NCBI GenBank assembly: GCA_021234155.1
Contig: JAJEKV010000012.1
Span: forward strand, 9,700,448 to 9,764,447
Direction of reading: 5' to 3'
DNA: 64,000 nt
From: Isoetes taiwanensis
Lineage: Eukaryota > Streptophyta > Lycopodiopsida > Isoetales > Isoetaceae
Shown: positions 34,201 to 46,150 of the stretch, piece after piece
Numbering within the stretch: the first letter of the stretch is position 1
Layout: each line of letters opens with the position of its first letter
Notes under the pieces: model-generated
Seen by the model: only the letters and a program-made list of their open reading frames with translations
What the model was told of the DNA's origin: nothing
Database searches by the model: none
Translations under genes and position numbers: made by a program

Positions 34201-34460
34201 GTTTTTCTCTGCAGGAATTGTTCACTCATGCTGCTTACACTCTTAGAGGCAGCACAGCATATTTCTCATCTTCTATTTCAATTCACTACTGATTTTGTTA
34301 CTATTCTGCAAATTACATTGCTACTATTATGTGCTTACAGCAGCACTTATTTCTTTTGTGTTCATCTGATAGCTTTTACTAGTTTGAGTAGCCTATCTAT
34401 AAAGGTTTACTCAATATGTTGTACCTTTTTCTATAATTAATGAAAAAAACCCCATTCATT

Positions 34461-34505
<45 letters not shown>
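34200..34505 (+). mobile_element. 5'-truncated poly(A) retroposon tail
   Basis: Non-coding 3' sequence ends TTTCTATAATTAATGAAAAA then CCCCATTCATTC and a run of about 45 A (34460-34504). This is the layout of plant L1-type LINE 3' ends. The left boundary is approximate and no target duplication was found. Confidence 0.55.
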
Positions 34506-34507
<2 letters not shown>

Positions 34508-34559
34508 AAATCATTTTCGATTTGATCCATACGCACTTCTTATCTATAATCCATTTTCT

Positions 34560-35240
34560 CTTTGATATAGATGGCATACGGAACCCACCCTGGGCTACCC
34601 CAGTAGAACATGGGCGGTTAACTCCCGAGTAGGAACTTGTTTTCATAAAGTGCCAGATGGCCGAGCTCTAGGCATATGTACTGCAAAGAAGCCCTCTGCC
34701 TATGGTTCAGGAGTATGATCCCGAGATGCCTGCATGTTAGTCCTGTGCCTCCTGGTATAGGACTATTCATGCATACGACGGACCAAGTCAAGTCCAAGGA
34801 TCCTGAGCGAGGTGCAATTCGGTCATCCAAGGCCCAAACAAAGACCAAGCGGCGAGACCCACGCGGTCAAAGCACGGGTGCGCTACCAAGAGGCGGCGCG
34901 ACAAGTGATGACCCGTCACCGCTTTGTGTCGGCGTCGGCGTGATTCTAGGCACTTCAAGAGGCACCGCCAACATTCCTGCAAATCAGGCCTCCTTCCGAG
35001 TCGGCACCGAGAGATCGGTCAGTGTCTATATTGGGCCAAAGGCCATTGTACTATATATATGAGTAGAGCTAGCACATGAGTTTTAGATGAGTTTTGAGTC
35101 TTGTCTCTCTTGGTCTTCTCTCGATTGTGAGAGCTCATGTATGTTCATCATTGATATCAAGGAAGCTTATCATTTTCCTCTCATTGTTCTCTTTTGTTTT
35201 GTTTTCTTCTTCTTGTTCTTTTCTTGCAAATCCCGGCGTG
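34560..35240 (+). repeat. Putative 5' LTR and leader of the Ty3/gypsy element
   Basis: TACTATATATATGAGTAG (35049-35066) looks like an LTR TATA box, followed by a pyrimidine-rich stretch ending near GGCGTGACA (35235-35243). The gag ORF starts 130 bp later. No matching 3' copy was found after 41.3 kb, so LTR status is inferred from position and promoter-like features. Confidence 0.35.
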
Positions 35241-35370
35241 ACATAGTCCCCCGGATTCTCTGTTAGATCAAGGGTCCTCACGGAGGGGTCTTGCGGCGTT
35301 CGAACCCGGACCCCAAACACTGTATGGCCATTGCCGGTGCGATTCGATTTTCCTTTCTTCAGCCGCCAAT

Positions 35371-36997
35371 ATGCGTAGAAACTTCACACGGAAGAACTCC
35401 TTTCCTGTGGCGTCGTCTCGGCTTGGGCGCCATCATCGAAGGGAAGCTGTTCGTGACATGTATGGATCTGCTTATGACATTGAGGGAGGCCACATTCGGT
35501 CTAGGGCTCAGTCGGCGCCACCCACCCCTCGTGTCATGTCTCGTCCAAATTCCCCACCTCCAGCGTGCAAACATTGCTCCTGACCTCGATCCACCTCATC
35601 ACTATCGGGGAGCCCTATCAGGCTCCACCTTCTCAACCTTACTTTCATACCCCAGAACATGCCTACATCCATCATTCGTCTGGCCATACGCCTCTGCCTT
35701 CACAACCATCATCTCCCCCGGGTGGGCAAGGATATCCACATGTCTCTTTTGCTCCTCCACAGGACTTTCCCTTCCCTACCTTTCCCCACCGCTCTTCCCC
35801 GTTTTTACAATCTACGGACCTCAAAACCAATGATCGGGGGCACCTCCAGTACCTCCACCTCAGCCACCCCTTGGCCGAGGGTCTTTCCAGGCACCATACC
35901 ACCTCCAACTCCACCTCAATATACTCACTATCTTTGTTCTGTCCAGCCAAGCACTTTCACCTCTACCTTTCGGACCCTTTAAGTCGACTTATCCCACCTT
36001 TGGCAACACGAAAGGCAAACCCTTAGACCAAAGTGCTTCGGGCCCACATGGAAGAATTTGAGGCTCTGGCTGTCCTGAATGGTCATGCGCAACCTCAACT
36101 GAAATTCCACATCTTTTCCACCACACTGCGTGGCTCCCCTCATCAATGGCTCATGTCCAACAAAAGCCACTGGAAACAAGATTGGTCAGAAATGAGAACT
36201 GCTTTTCTTTCTCACTATGGGACCACGGATGATGATCAGCTTCATCTCAAGCAACTCAATGACCTTCAACAAGAGCCCACGGAGTCTGCCAGGGATTTTG
36301 CAGATCGACTTCACATTCTGCTCAGCAAACTCAAGGAGTACCCCCACGAGCGGATCTTGGTCGGTTTCTCCAAGGACTTCCTCCGGCTATCCGACTCATG
36401 GTGAATACTGCTACCAAGACTTTGGAGCGGGCTATCGATCTTGTCAATCACTTTCGGTCAATGTTTCCTCTTGTGGCGTGGCTCTTGGGAGCTCCCTTTC
36501 ATTCCACCCGTCATGGTTCCCCATCGCTGTTGTTCAACCTCAACACGCCAATCCGCGGCCTTGATCGGATCACGGTGCCATATCGCAAATATCAAGGCCA
36601 CTTGGCGAATGAGTGCAACTCCACCAATGGCCCGCCTCATTGTAAAAGATGCAACATGTGCAATCATGCCACCGGAAGAGTGCACTTTCGCACTCATCCT
36701 ACACCTTTCCGCAACAAGATGGTTTATCAAGTGCAAACAACACCTCGGCACCAATCGCAATATCGCTCGGCCACCACCGCTGCGGCAACCCAATCAACTC
36801 TATCAGCAGCAGAGCAACAACGGGGACCCAACACACGCCCTCCTTTTGATCCTTCAAAGCTTCGGTGTTTATCACCGCCAAGAATGGGGTCATACCACCA
36901 CGGCGTGTCCTCAACTTCCACAAGTTCAGATGCAGCTTCCTGGCACAAATCAGACCACATCGGTCCGCCTCACGGCTTACCAACTCTGGATTGCTAA
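35371..36997 (+). pseudogene. Ty3/gypsy gag (capsid and degenerate zinc knuckle)
   Basis: The start at 35371 (MRRNFTRKNSFPVASSR) leads into a Pro/Ser-rich N-terminus, with frame changes near 35580 and 36030. A clean capsid segment follows at 36033-36404 (LKFHIFSTTLRGSPHQWL, WSEMRTAFLSHYG, ESARDFADRLHIL), the retrotransposon gag domain. At about 36574-36615 the knuckle C-x2-C-x4-H-x4-C survives only as V-x2-R-x4-H-x4-C: the first two cysteines are lost. Gag packages the element RNA. At least three frameshifts inactivate it. Confidence 0.75.
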
Positions 36998-37139
36998 TGG
37001 CAAACAAGGCCCGCGTCCTGCTCTTCGGAAGCCACCTCGCGCGCCTCAGCAATCACGCTATCAACCAGCTCCTGCCAATCAACCTCAGATGGATCAACAA
37101 GCACAGGAAGAAATTTTTCAGGCTCTTAATCCTCCAGTC

Positions 37140-37710
37140 CAGCCATCAAATTGGGTTGGTTTGGTTTCACACCTCTACTCCCACGGTACATGCCACGATG
37201 GGCAATCAACAAGTCAATCATGTTCAAATTGATGGAGGTAGCGCGGTCAATCTCATCACGGATAAACTCCGCAAACAAATGGGCATCAAACAACTCTATC
37301 GTGCCCCATATGACATCAAATTGGCAAATGGCCATATCACGAGACCTCAAGGCGTCACGCCTCTTCTTCACATCAACATTGGTGATCTCAGATTCCCCTT
37401 GGAATTTGGTGTTTGGAAGGCTGGAGAAGATCCAGGTGATTATGAAATGTTGGTCGGCAGACCTTTTCTCCGCCAGGCCAAGAGTATCCATTACTGGGCC
37501 ACGGATCAGTTAGTCATCACAGATGGTCACCTCAATGCCACCATGGACTTGGAAACAGGCAAAATCATTTCCGTCGACAATGCTGAACCCTCTCTCTCCG
37601 ACACCGATTCTGAGGACGCCCAAAATATCTATCAAGTTCAGGCTCCACTGCGAAGTGCGCCTCGTCATCCTACCCGAATATGCCGATCCTTGGGGTTAAA
37701 TGACTCTTGA
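37140..37710 (+). pseudogene. Ty3/gypsy aspartic protease domain
   Basis: This stretch is in one frame. The catalytic motif is DGGSAVNLI (about 37223-37249), preceded by VNHVQI and followed by the flap-side LANGHITRPQGVTPLLHINI, then ILVGRPFLR-like MLVGRPFLRQAKSI (about 37447-37490), the standard retropepsin second motif. Protease cuts the gag-pol polyprotein. This piece alone looks undamaged; the sequences before and after it are shifted. Confidence 0.8.
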
Positions 37711-38184
37711 TCAGGACTAGGCCGTGGCTGCTTTGCTTGACCCTTTACGGCTCCTTGCAATCGAATCCAACGTGTTGATCACTTTTCGAGATCTTTGCAC
37801 CTCCCGCCGCTCACCCCAGATGTACATTTGTCATGAAGCAACCTGCGCTTGATGAAACTTCGGCAACCCTCTCTTTTCACCACGCAGAGTGCCACGCATC
37901 CTGTTATGCTTCAACCTCCCGCTCATATCGTCCGGGACACGGAAGTTATCCCCCATATTCGGACACCGGCGTCGAGATTGTGGGCGTAGGCAACAATCAC
38001 TTTGTCCGAATTCTTTGCAAATCTTCCGACACCCTATCGTAGCGGGGCCGCCACGCTCTTCAAAAAGTTCAAACACATTTTTGCACGGAGCTACGAGAGA
38101 TCTTCGGGGATCAACAAAACCTTGAGGGAACTCACCATTCCTACCAAATCGATGATGCACGTATAAGATAGCAACGAAGACGGC
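37711..38184 (+). pseudogene. Ty3/gypsy protease-RT linker, decayed
   Basis: Interrupted frames with no recognised motif. The end near 38170 leads into the RT N-terminus (LLPGLIYEVKHYEWVSPI). Confidence 0.4.
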
Positions 38185-38680
38185 TCAACCCCAATTACCG
38201 TGATCGCGTCCAAGGCGGAAATTGACAAACTCCTTCTGCCGGGTTTGATCTATGAGGTCAAACATTACGAATGGGTGAGCCCCATCGTCATTGCACTCAA
38301 ACACAATGGTAAGATCCGCGTTTGCGTGGACTACCGAAAGCTCAATCAGGCCACGGAGCGTGATCATTTTCCACTTCCCTTCACGGACCGGGCTCGGAAG
38401 AGGTTCTTTGGACATGAGATGTACTCCTTCATGGATGGTTTTTCGGCTACAATCGGATCTCAATCAAAGAATCGATCAACTCAAGACTACTTTCACCACC
38501 CCGTGGGGCACTTTTGCCTACAAGGTGGTTCCTTTTGGATTATCAAACTCTCCATCAACGTTTCAACGCATCATGCTCTCAGTCTTTCATGATTTTATGA
38601 AGGAAAATCCCTTCTTGCAAATTTTTCAAGATGACTTCTCGCCTACAGTTCCATGGTGACCATTTGGATAAATTGGAACT
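38185..38680 (+). pseudogene. Ty3/gypsy reverse transcriptase domain
   Basis: The blocks VSPIVIALKHNGKIRVCVDY, RKLNQAT, then after a frameshift LKTTFTTPWGTFAYKVVPFG, LSNSPSTFQRIM and FQDD (about 38624-38635, in place of Y-x-DD) are in the expected order. The segment between RKLNQAT and TTFTTPWG is garbled. RT makes cDNA in the particle; this copy is inactive. Confidence 0.8.
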
Positions 38681-39640
38681 CGTCTTTCGAAAAAATGTGA
38701 TGAGTCCAGGCATTAGTCTCAATCCAGAAATGCACCTTTTGCGTCACTTCGGTGTTGTTAGGACATGTGGTCACAAAGCGGTATCACCATGGATCTCGCC
38801 AAAATCAGTTTTGTGTGCTCAAGGCTCAAGCACCGACCAATATCAAGGAAACACGCTCTTTCTTGGGTAAGGTCAATTATTACTCCACTTTCATTCCCGG
38901 ACTCGCGGCAATTGCGAGATCCCATTCATAAACTCACGGGTGATGAATCCACGGGCTTGGAATTCCCAGCGGATCTTTGCTTTCAACAGATTGAAGCTTT
39001 TGCTTACTCGGGCCCCGGTTCTTATTCCTCCTCAATGGGACAAGCCCTTTCATGTTCATGTTGATGTCTCGGCCTTTGCTATTGGAGCCGTTCTTTCTCA
39101 AGAATATGATGCGACACCGACAAAACCAAACCGCTTCGCCCGGTAGGAAACTCAATTTCGCTGGCGCAACTACTCTGCCACGAGGCGAGAAGCCTTGGTT
39201 TTAATTTTCAAGCGTCCAACGCTTCCGTCACTATCTTTTGGGCGGTCGGATCAAATTCTTTGTTGACCAGGGCACTTCTTTATTTGATCAACAAATCCCG
39301 CCCACGGCCGTATTGCTCGTTGGGTCCTCCTTCGCAAGAATTTGCACCTTTTGAAATTGTTCACAAGGCCGGCAAATCTCATATTGTCCCGGATTATCTT
39401 TCACGCATCCACACGGATGATCCCTCCACCGGAGTCTCGGGCGCCTTTCACGGCGCTCAACTCTTTTCGGTCACGGCAACACCTCATTGGTTTCATGACT
39501 TTTCAGCATTATCTCCTCACAGCGCTCTTCCACCGAGAGGGCGCCACGCTCTCTCGATAGCGACAATCCCGTCGACATCAATTTCTCCGCGAGGTCCGTG
39601 ACTACACCATGGTTGCGGGCCATCTTTACAAAAAGGGTAA
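38681..39640 (+). pseudogene. Ty3/gypsy RNase H region
   Basis: PPQWDKPFHVHVDVSAFAIG and AVLSQEYD (about 39030-39110) form the first RNase H motif with its catalytic Asp. Later APFEIVHKAGKSHIVPDYLS (about 39342-39402) is the end of the domain, corresponding to the usual KPGKxNVVADALS. Multiple frameshifts occur between them. It removes RNA from the RNA-DNA hybrid. Confidence 0.75.
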
Positions 39641-40830
39641 GGATACCATCCTTCCGGTATTTGTGTTCTCCCTCATGAGGTCCCGGATATTGTTCGAGAA
39701 GCCCATGAAGGGGGCTCGGTGGTGGTCATTTTCATGGTGACACCACGCACGCAAAAATCCTTCTTGCTGGTTATTTTTGGCCCACGCTCTTCAAAGGCGC
39801 TCCACGCCCACGCCGCGACGTGTGATGCTTGCCGGGCGTGTGGGGCGGCCCATGGCCCGTGGACGCTCTTCCCTTGACGCCGGTCGCCACGCCACTTCCT
39901 TCAAAGCAAATGGGGAATGGATTTTTGTGGGACCCATCGATCCTCCCGGCGGCACACCCGCGTGCCGCTACATTCTGGTTCTCACCGACCACGCTACCAA
40001 ATGGGCGGAAGCTTGCGCACTTCCGGACAACACTGCGGCAAGCCGCCCAAGGTCATCTATCAACAAATCATCACGCGATTCGGGCCCGCCTACCGGAAGC
40101 TGGTCGGTGATCGTGGTGTCCATTTTATCAATCATACCATCAAGGAGCTGACGGATTATCTCCTGATACATCATCACAAGAGCACACCTTACTATCCTCA
40201 AGGGAATGGTTTGGCAGAAAGCACCAACAAAACTCTGGTCACAATTCTCAAGAAAATTTGTGACGCTTCTCGCACTGACTGGCAAACCAAGCTTCCTACT
40301 ATTCTTTGGGCTTACAATACTTGTTTCAAAATAGCTACTGGTCACACTCCTTTCAAATTGGTTTATGGTCAAGAAGCTCTCATGCCTTTTGAGTACATTC
40401 TCCCAACTCTCCGTTTTCAACTGGCTAACGCCCATAATCCGCTGCTGTTGCACTCAAAGAAAGGGTTTATCAATTGGAACAGTTGGATGAACTTAGAAGG
40501 GATGCTTATATTCGTGTTCTTCATGGACAACGGTTGCAAAAATCTTTACATGACAAACGTTTGAAGACAAAAACATTCAAGGAAGGAGATTTGGTTCTTC
40601 TTTATGATTCTCGGTACAAAAATTTTCCGGGTAAGCTTAAGTTTCGATGGCTTGGCCCTTATCAAATTGTTCGAGTGGTTCAACCCAGTGTTTTCCAGCT
40701 GGCTGAGTTAGATGGAACTCCATTACCTACACTGGTTAATGGCTTTCGCCTCAAAACATTTCATACCACAGAAAGTGAAAATCAACCAACAGAAGCTGTT
40801 CCAGACGCAAACACAACAGATAGTGACTAA
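39641..40830 (+). pseudogene. Ty3/gypsy integrase with GPY/F domain
   Basis: The core carries VLTDHATKWAEA (first Asp, about 39980), then VGDRGVHFIN and YYPQGNGLAE, which give the second Asp and Glu exactly 35 residues apart (D-x35-E). WAYNTCFKIATGHTPFKLVY follows. After a frame change at about 40470, the C-terminal module reads LKTKTFKEGDLVLLYDSRYK and KFRWLGPYQIVRVVQ (GPY/F motif), ending at a TAA at 40828-40830. No chromodomain follows, so this is a non-chromoviral lineage. Broken in at least two places. Confidence 0.85.
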
Positions 40831-40969
40831 ACCAGCGGCATATTTATATTATAGGTGGAATTTTTTTATAAAATGTGGGCACAGCCCAGCTATTTCCGTT
40901 ATGGGCACTGTCCTATATACAAAAACGGGCTCAGAGCCCTATCTACTAAGTCCTAAGAAGAAAAACCCT

Positions 40970-41254
40970 CTACTCCGGGTTCGGAGCAGAGGTGATGCGC
41001 AGGATGTGGTAGAGGTTATGCTCCGGGTCCCAGCGAAGGTGCAGAATCACCTCCATCCCGTTGGTCTTCGGATCGGGATGTTCAGCCATCCCGGCACACC
41101 AGCCATCCATCGCCAGGCCACGGTTGTGGCAGCGCCAGAGGTCCAGACAATCCATCTTACAAGTAATCCACTCCAGACAGTTCGAAGGCATAGTGCAGTT
41201 ATCATGCAAACCAGCCGCAGACATACTGAGCGCCATCGGATGCCTTCGTTTCAC
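40970..41254 (-). CDS. Antisense ORF downstream of gypsy integrase
   Basis: An intact 94-codon ORF on the - strand starts MKRRHPMALSMSAAGL. It is cysteine- and tryptophan-rich: CTMPSNCLEWITCKMDCLDL then WRCHNRGLAMDGWCAGM, followed by GMEVILHLRWDPEHNLYHIL. A TATATAAG box lies 15-25 bp upstream on the - strand (about 41264-41274 on +). Antisense ORFs between integrase and 3' LTR are known in some plant gypsy lineages (Tat type), and this one has that position. The function is not recognised; the Cys spacing hints at metal binding. Confidence 0.4.
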   Translation of the reverse strand: MKRRHPMALSMSAAGLHDNCTMPSNCLEWITCKMDCLDLWRCHNRGLAMDGWCAGMAEHPDPKTNGMEVILHLRWDPEHNLYHILRITSAPNPE

Positions 41255-41782
41255 TCCCGGTTTGTCTTATATAGCCAACCGAGGAACTCCTTGTCGACGT
41301 GGACCAATCACAAAAATAGCCAACGTGTTTGCAATGCAAGGCTGTTTCTAAAAACAATGAGAATCTTTTCTCCCGCCGCATATCTAGCCATGGTACCTTC
41401 TGACACATTCGTTTTAATGATATCCCACTTCGAGTTGCCAGCATTAAATGCCATTCCTTCTTTTCACGACCGTCGAACATTAATGTGTGTCCTTTGGCCA
41501 CCTGTCACATCCCATCATTCTCTCACGCCTCATCTCCACCGTTCATTACTTCTCCCTTTGTTGTTCGGGGACTTAGCCAAATTTTTTGCCTCTCAATCCC
41601 CTCCTTGGCATCTTTCGACACCTGGCACCATCAAGCGATTCTGATTTAAGCCCTCATCATACCCCTTTCGCCTCCATTTGCGCGCCCTAAACCTTTTTCG
41701 TCTCTGCGCCTTCGCCGTCCTTAGATCCTCCGGTTCTCTCGCTCTCGCCTTTGCATCACCGTTCTTTTCTGAAGCTCTTTGC
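41255..41782. other. Intergenic, possible divergent promoter region
   Basis: It lies between the antisense ORF and the ORF at 41783 and is CT-rich on the + strand from 41640. No LTR copy matching 34.6-35.2 kb was seen. Confidence 0.3.
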
Positions 41783-42296
41783 CATGGCTGCCCCAAAATT
41801 TCCTACACTTCAAGCTTCTGCTCCCAGGGAACCGACTCTTTTCGAGTCAGTATCCTTCTTGACGCCCACTTTCCGTGAAGCCCTTGTTGGCCCGAATCGT
41901 GAAGTCGCAGAACGCCAAAAGCTTTACGAATTTTCACAAATGGAACTTCCGGCTCCAAATCCAGACCAGTTGAAGCAGTTCCTCGCTCACATCGTCAACA
42001 GCCCGCATGGATACACTACAGTGGTCGATGGCACCACCATTTCGCTGACCCAGCACCTAATTTCTGAGGTATTCCATATCCCTTTGCAAACCCCTTGTTT
42101 ATCTTGGTCTGCCATCCAGGATCTAGATGTCACTAAGTTTGGTGCTCCTGCTTATCAAGCAAACGTGCATCGCCTGACAAATATTGACAAGCCCCATGAA
42201 ACTTTTGTTAAGTTTCTGTGGCGCAAGTTCCTTGGGTATTCTATCAAGAACACCCATATCAATAAGCCTTTCTATAATATGGTGATCACTGCTACT
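41783..42296 (+). pseudogene. Truncated unknown ORF, possible retroelement/plant-mobile-type ORF
   Basis: It starts MAAPKFPTLQASAPREPTLF after a CT-rich leader and runs open until cut by the chromovirus fragment at about 42297. It contains VVDGTTISLTQHLISEVFHI, similar in feel to the 'putative plant transposon protein' segments found in front of some gypsy elements. Helical; no catalytic motif. The last few residues before 42308 come from the other element. The family assignment is a low-confidence impression. Confidence 0.35.
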
Positions 42297-43208
42297 CGCT
42301 CCTCATGAGCCTCATGAATATTGCTGGGGCGTTGAACAATTCAAATGACATCACTGTGGACTCGTAATGGCCATATCTCGTCCTGAATGCAGTCTTATGG
42401 ATGTCTCCTTCCGTGATTCTGATCTGATGGTAGCCTGCCCTCAAGTCTATTTTGGAGAAAACCTTCGCTCCCTGCAGTTGATCTATCAAATCATCAGATC
42501 CAGGCACCGCATACTTGTTCTTGATGGTGTGCTTGTTCAATTGACGATAGTCAATGCACATTCTGAGACTTCCATCTTTTTTCTTGACAAAAAGGATTGG
42601 CGCCCCGAATGGAGAGATGCTAGGTCTTATAAACCCTAGGTCTAGTAACTCCTGCAATTGCTTCTTCAATTCCGACAACTCCTGAGGTGACATTCTGTAA
42701 GGAGCCTTACTTGTTGGCTTAGACCTTGGATAAAGTGCTATTTTACACCGACTCCCCTGTAAGGTGGAAGTTGCTTGATCTCATCTGGGAACAAATCATG
42801 GAATTCCTTCACTAGGTTGGCTATTGGCTTTGGCAGCTTGTTTAATGCTTTGGCCTCCTTGTCTTCTTCTGTTTCTAGCTCCTCAACTTCGAGCTTAAAG
42901 ACATAGGCCACTTGCTCCTTCTGTATGCATCTAAATAACTTCTTACTAGACATGCATTGCGTGACTGGGGCGACCTCTTTACCTGTTATCTCAATGATTT
43001 TGCCATTTGACATTATTAAAGCTTCTTATTCTCTGCGCCTCCAGATCCTCTGTCAAACTGTTTCATCATCTTCCCACCAAAAAAACCATTGCAAGCATAG
43101 TATTGCCGGAGCTTTCCATGAGCAACAACTGCATCCCTCCCTCAATGATAAATCATGTTTTCTCTATACCTTTGAAAAGCCTAATTCCTCTTCTTTGGTA
43201 GTAGCGGT
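42297..43208 (-). pseudogene. Chromovirus pol, inverted first half of reverse transcriptase
   Basis: On the - strand: [20 protein letters not shown], then [80 protein letters not shown]. These are RT blocks up to the point before the catalytic YxDD. The sequence ends exactly where the + strand segment at 43211 takes over ([16 protein letters not shown]), so about 0.9 kb of one element has been flipped. A short deletion lies between the PYRG and SPQELSEL parts. Confidence 0.85.
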
Positions 43209-43210
43209 TT

Positions 43211-44046
43211 TCTGTGAGTTTCTAGACACATTCATCATAGTTTTCTTTGATGACACAACAAATCCTTGGAAGAGCATGCCCAACATTTGAGAAAAGTACT
43301 TGAAAAGTTGAGGCATCAACTTTATGCGAAGCTATCCAAGTGTCACTTCGTAATAGAAAGACTAGAGTACTTGGGACATGTAATCACAGCGGAAGGGATT
43401 TCCACTGGCCCTGTGAAGATTGAAGCGGTAATCGATTGGCCAGCACGGAAGAATATCTATGAAGTAAGGAGCTTTCTCGGTTTAGCAGGGTGTTACAGAA
43501 AGTTCGTCGGGAATTTTGCAAAGGTAGCAACACCGCTAACGGACCTCATCAAAGCGGAGAAGATAAAAGACTGAGCGAGTCATTGGCAAAGGAAGGCCCA
43601 TACAATGTTTGAGACATTGAAGGAAGCTTTAACGACTGCCCCAATCTTAATGTTGCCCGATCTAGAGAAAGATAAGTTGGTGGCAACCGATGCTAGCAAG
43701 ATTGCAGCAGGAGTGGTCTTAATGCAGGAAGAGAGGGTGATAGTGTATGATTCAAGGAAGATGAATGATGCCGAAATGTGTTATCCAACCCATGACCAAG
43801 AGTTGCTAGCAGCAGTGAGAGCATTGAGAATATGGAGGCATTATCTATTGGGAAGGAAGTTCCAATTAGATACGGACCATCAAAGTCTATAATATGTCTT
43901 CACCCAACCACATCTCAATTTTTTGACAAAGAAGACAGATGGAGTTTCTGGAGGAGTACGATTTTGACATCAAGCCAGGCAAGCTCAATGTGGTTGCAGA
44001 TGCACTCTCAAGGCACCCCTTGATGACCAGAGTCCATTGCAATGCC
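43211..44046 (+). pseudogene. Chromovirus pol, RT second half and RNase H
   Basis: [16 protein letters not shown] carries FFDD in place of YxDD; the frame then shifts. [40 protein letters not shown] and [20 protein letters not shown] are the RT thumb region. KDKLVATDASKIAAGVVLMQ and NDAEMCYPTHDQELLAAVRA are RNase H, and KPGKLNVVADALSRHP (about 43973-44020) is its end. A TGA at 43572-43574 and frame breaks at 43890-43930 inactivate it. Coding sequence of the same element resumes near 48262. Confidence 0.85.
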
Positions 44047-44593
44047 ACAAGGAGCCCAAAAATGAACTATTATATCAAACTGGTATTAAATTGTCTAAAA
44101 ACCATGGTATATGTGGTTTTTTATGCACGAATTTATTGGTGGAAGAAAACTACATATCATAGTGGTTTGTTGAAACTGTAGTGATTTATGACATGGTTAT
44201 CCATGTTGGTTATTGAAACTATAATGGATTCTTAAAACTAGCTATGGTTTATGAGATAGTTTCTTGCATACAATAACTAGTACTAGTCTATTAAAGTATC
44301 TTGAGTAGTTGTGCTTTGAAGGCTAGTTTTATTATACCCAATATTCATCAATGTACATGACATAGATTTAAGACGTTTATGCTCATTGGGCACATGCTTT
44401 ATGGATGCTCAAGCTTTATGACGATGTGGCCAGTGGAAACATTAAGAACAACTGTTTTTTTTTCTTTCTTTTTTTGTTTTTTTTTTTTTTGGGGCTAATG
44501 AAGCTATGGGTGTTGTGGATATGGTGGGCACATGTTTTATGAAATTTGCACGAGTCATGTGATATATTAAGATATATTATTATTTATGGATGA

Positions 44594-44656
44594 TTGAGGT
44601 TAATTGGTTGGTTTATTTGATTGACACTGTAGAGGCCTCAGGTTCAAGTCCTCGTG
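44594..44656 (+). mobile_element. tRNA-like internal promoter, possible SINE head
   Basis: GAGGTTAATTGGTTGG resembles an A-box region and GGTTCAAGTCC (44640-44650) is a good B box. No cloverleaf forms, so a SINE head or tRNA relic is the likely explanation. Confidence 0.35.
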
Positions 44657-44689
44657 TGGACATTCAATATCTCAAGTCAATAACTAATG

Positions 44690-45700
<1,011 letters not shown>

Positions 45701-45999
45701 ATCCCAATTCCCATATGGAAGCCTGTATTGTTGGACCATTTAGCGTTCTTGCAGACTTCTGTGGCATGGATGGAAGAAACAACCAGCTGAAAAGGATATC
45801 AAAAGGAAGATCTGTATCTGGCCAGAAGTATGTGCCTGTGCCGAGTATTTTGGTGTAGGGGCATTTCAATAATTTAAAGAAATACAGAGTCATTTTTCCT
45901 TCCTATAGTAAAGCAGTTTCATTTTTGTGTTCGAGTGTAATTTCTTCCTTAAAAATTACCATAGAATGACACGTTGCATTCATCGCATTTATGGTAGAT

Positions 46000-46150
46000 T
46001 TGTGCACTTTGCATTTATTGCGGCCATTAATACACTTTGCATTTATTGCGGCCATTAATACGCTTTGAATTTATTGCGAATTATCAAAGCACGACATGTG
46101 TGCACTTTGCATTTATTGCGGCCATTAATACCCTTTGCATTTATTGCGGC
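46000..46150 (+). repeat. Minisatellite, unit about 28 bp
   Basis: Units of CACTTTGCATTTATTGCGGC followed by CATTAATA repeat about five times, the third (CGCTTTGAATTTATTGCGAA) being degenerate. A T run of about 24 follows at 46159-46182. Confidence 0.75.

Noticed and set aside
34560-41260. A complete LTR pair for the non-chromoviral gypsy element
   Set aside because: No direct repeat of the 34.6-35.2 kb sequence was found beyond 40.8 kb, so only a tentative 5' LTR is listed.
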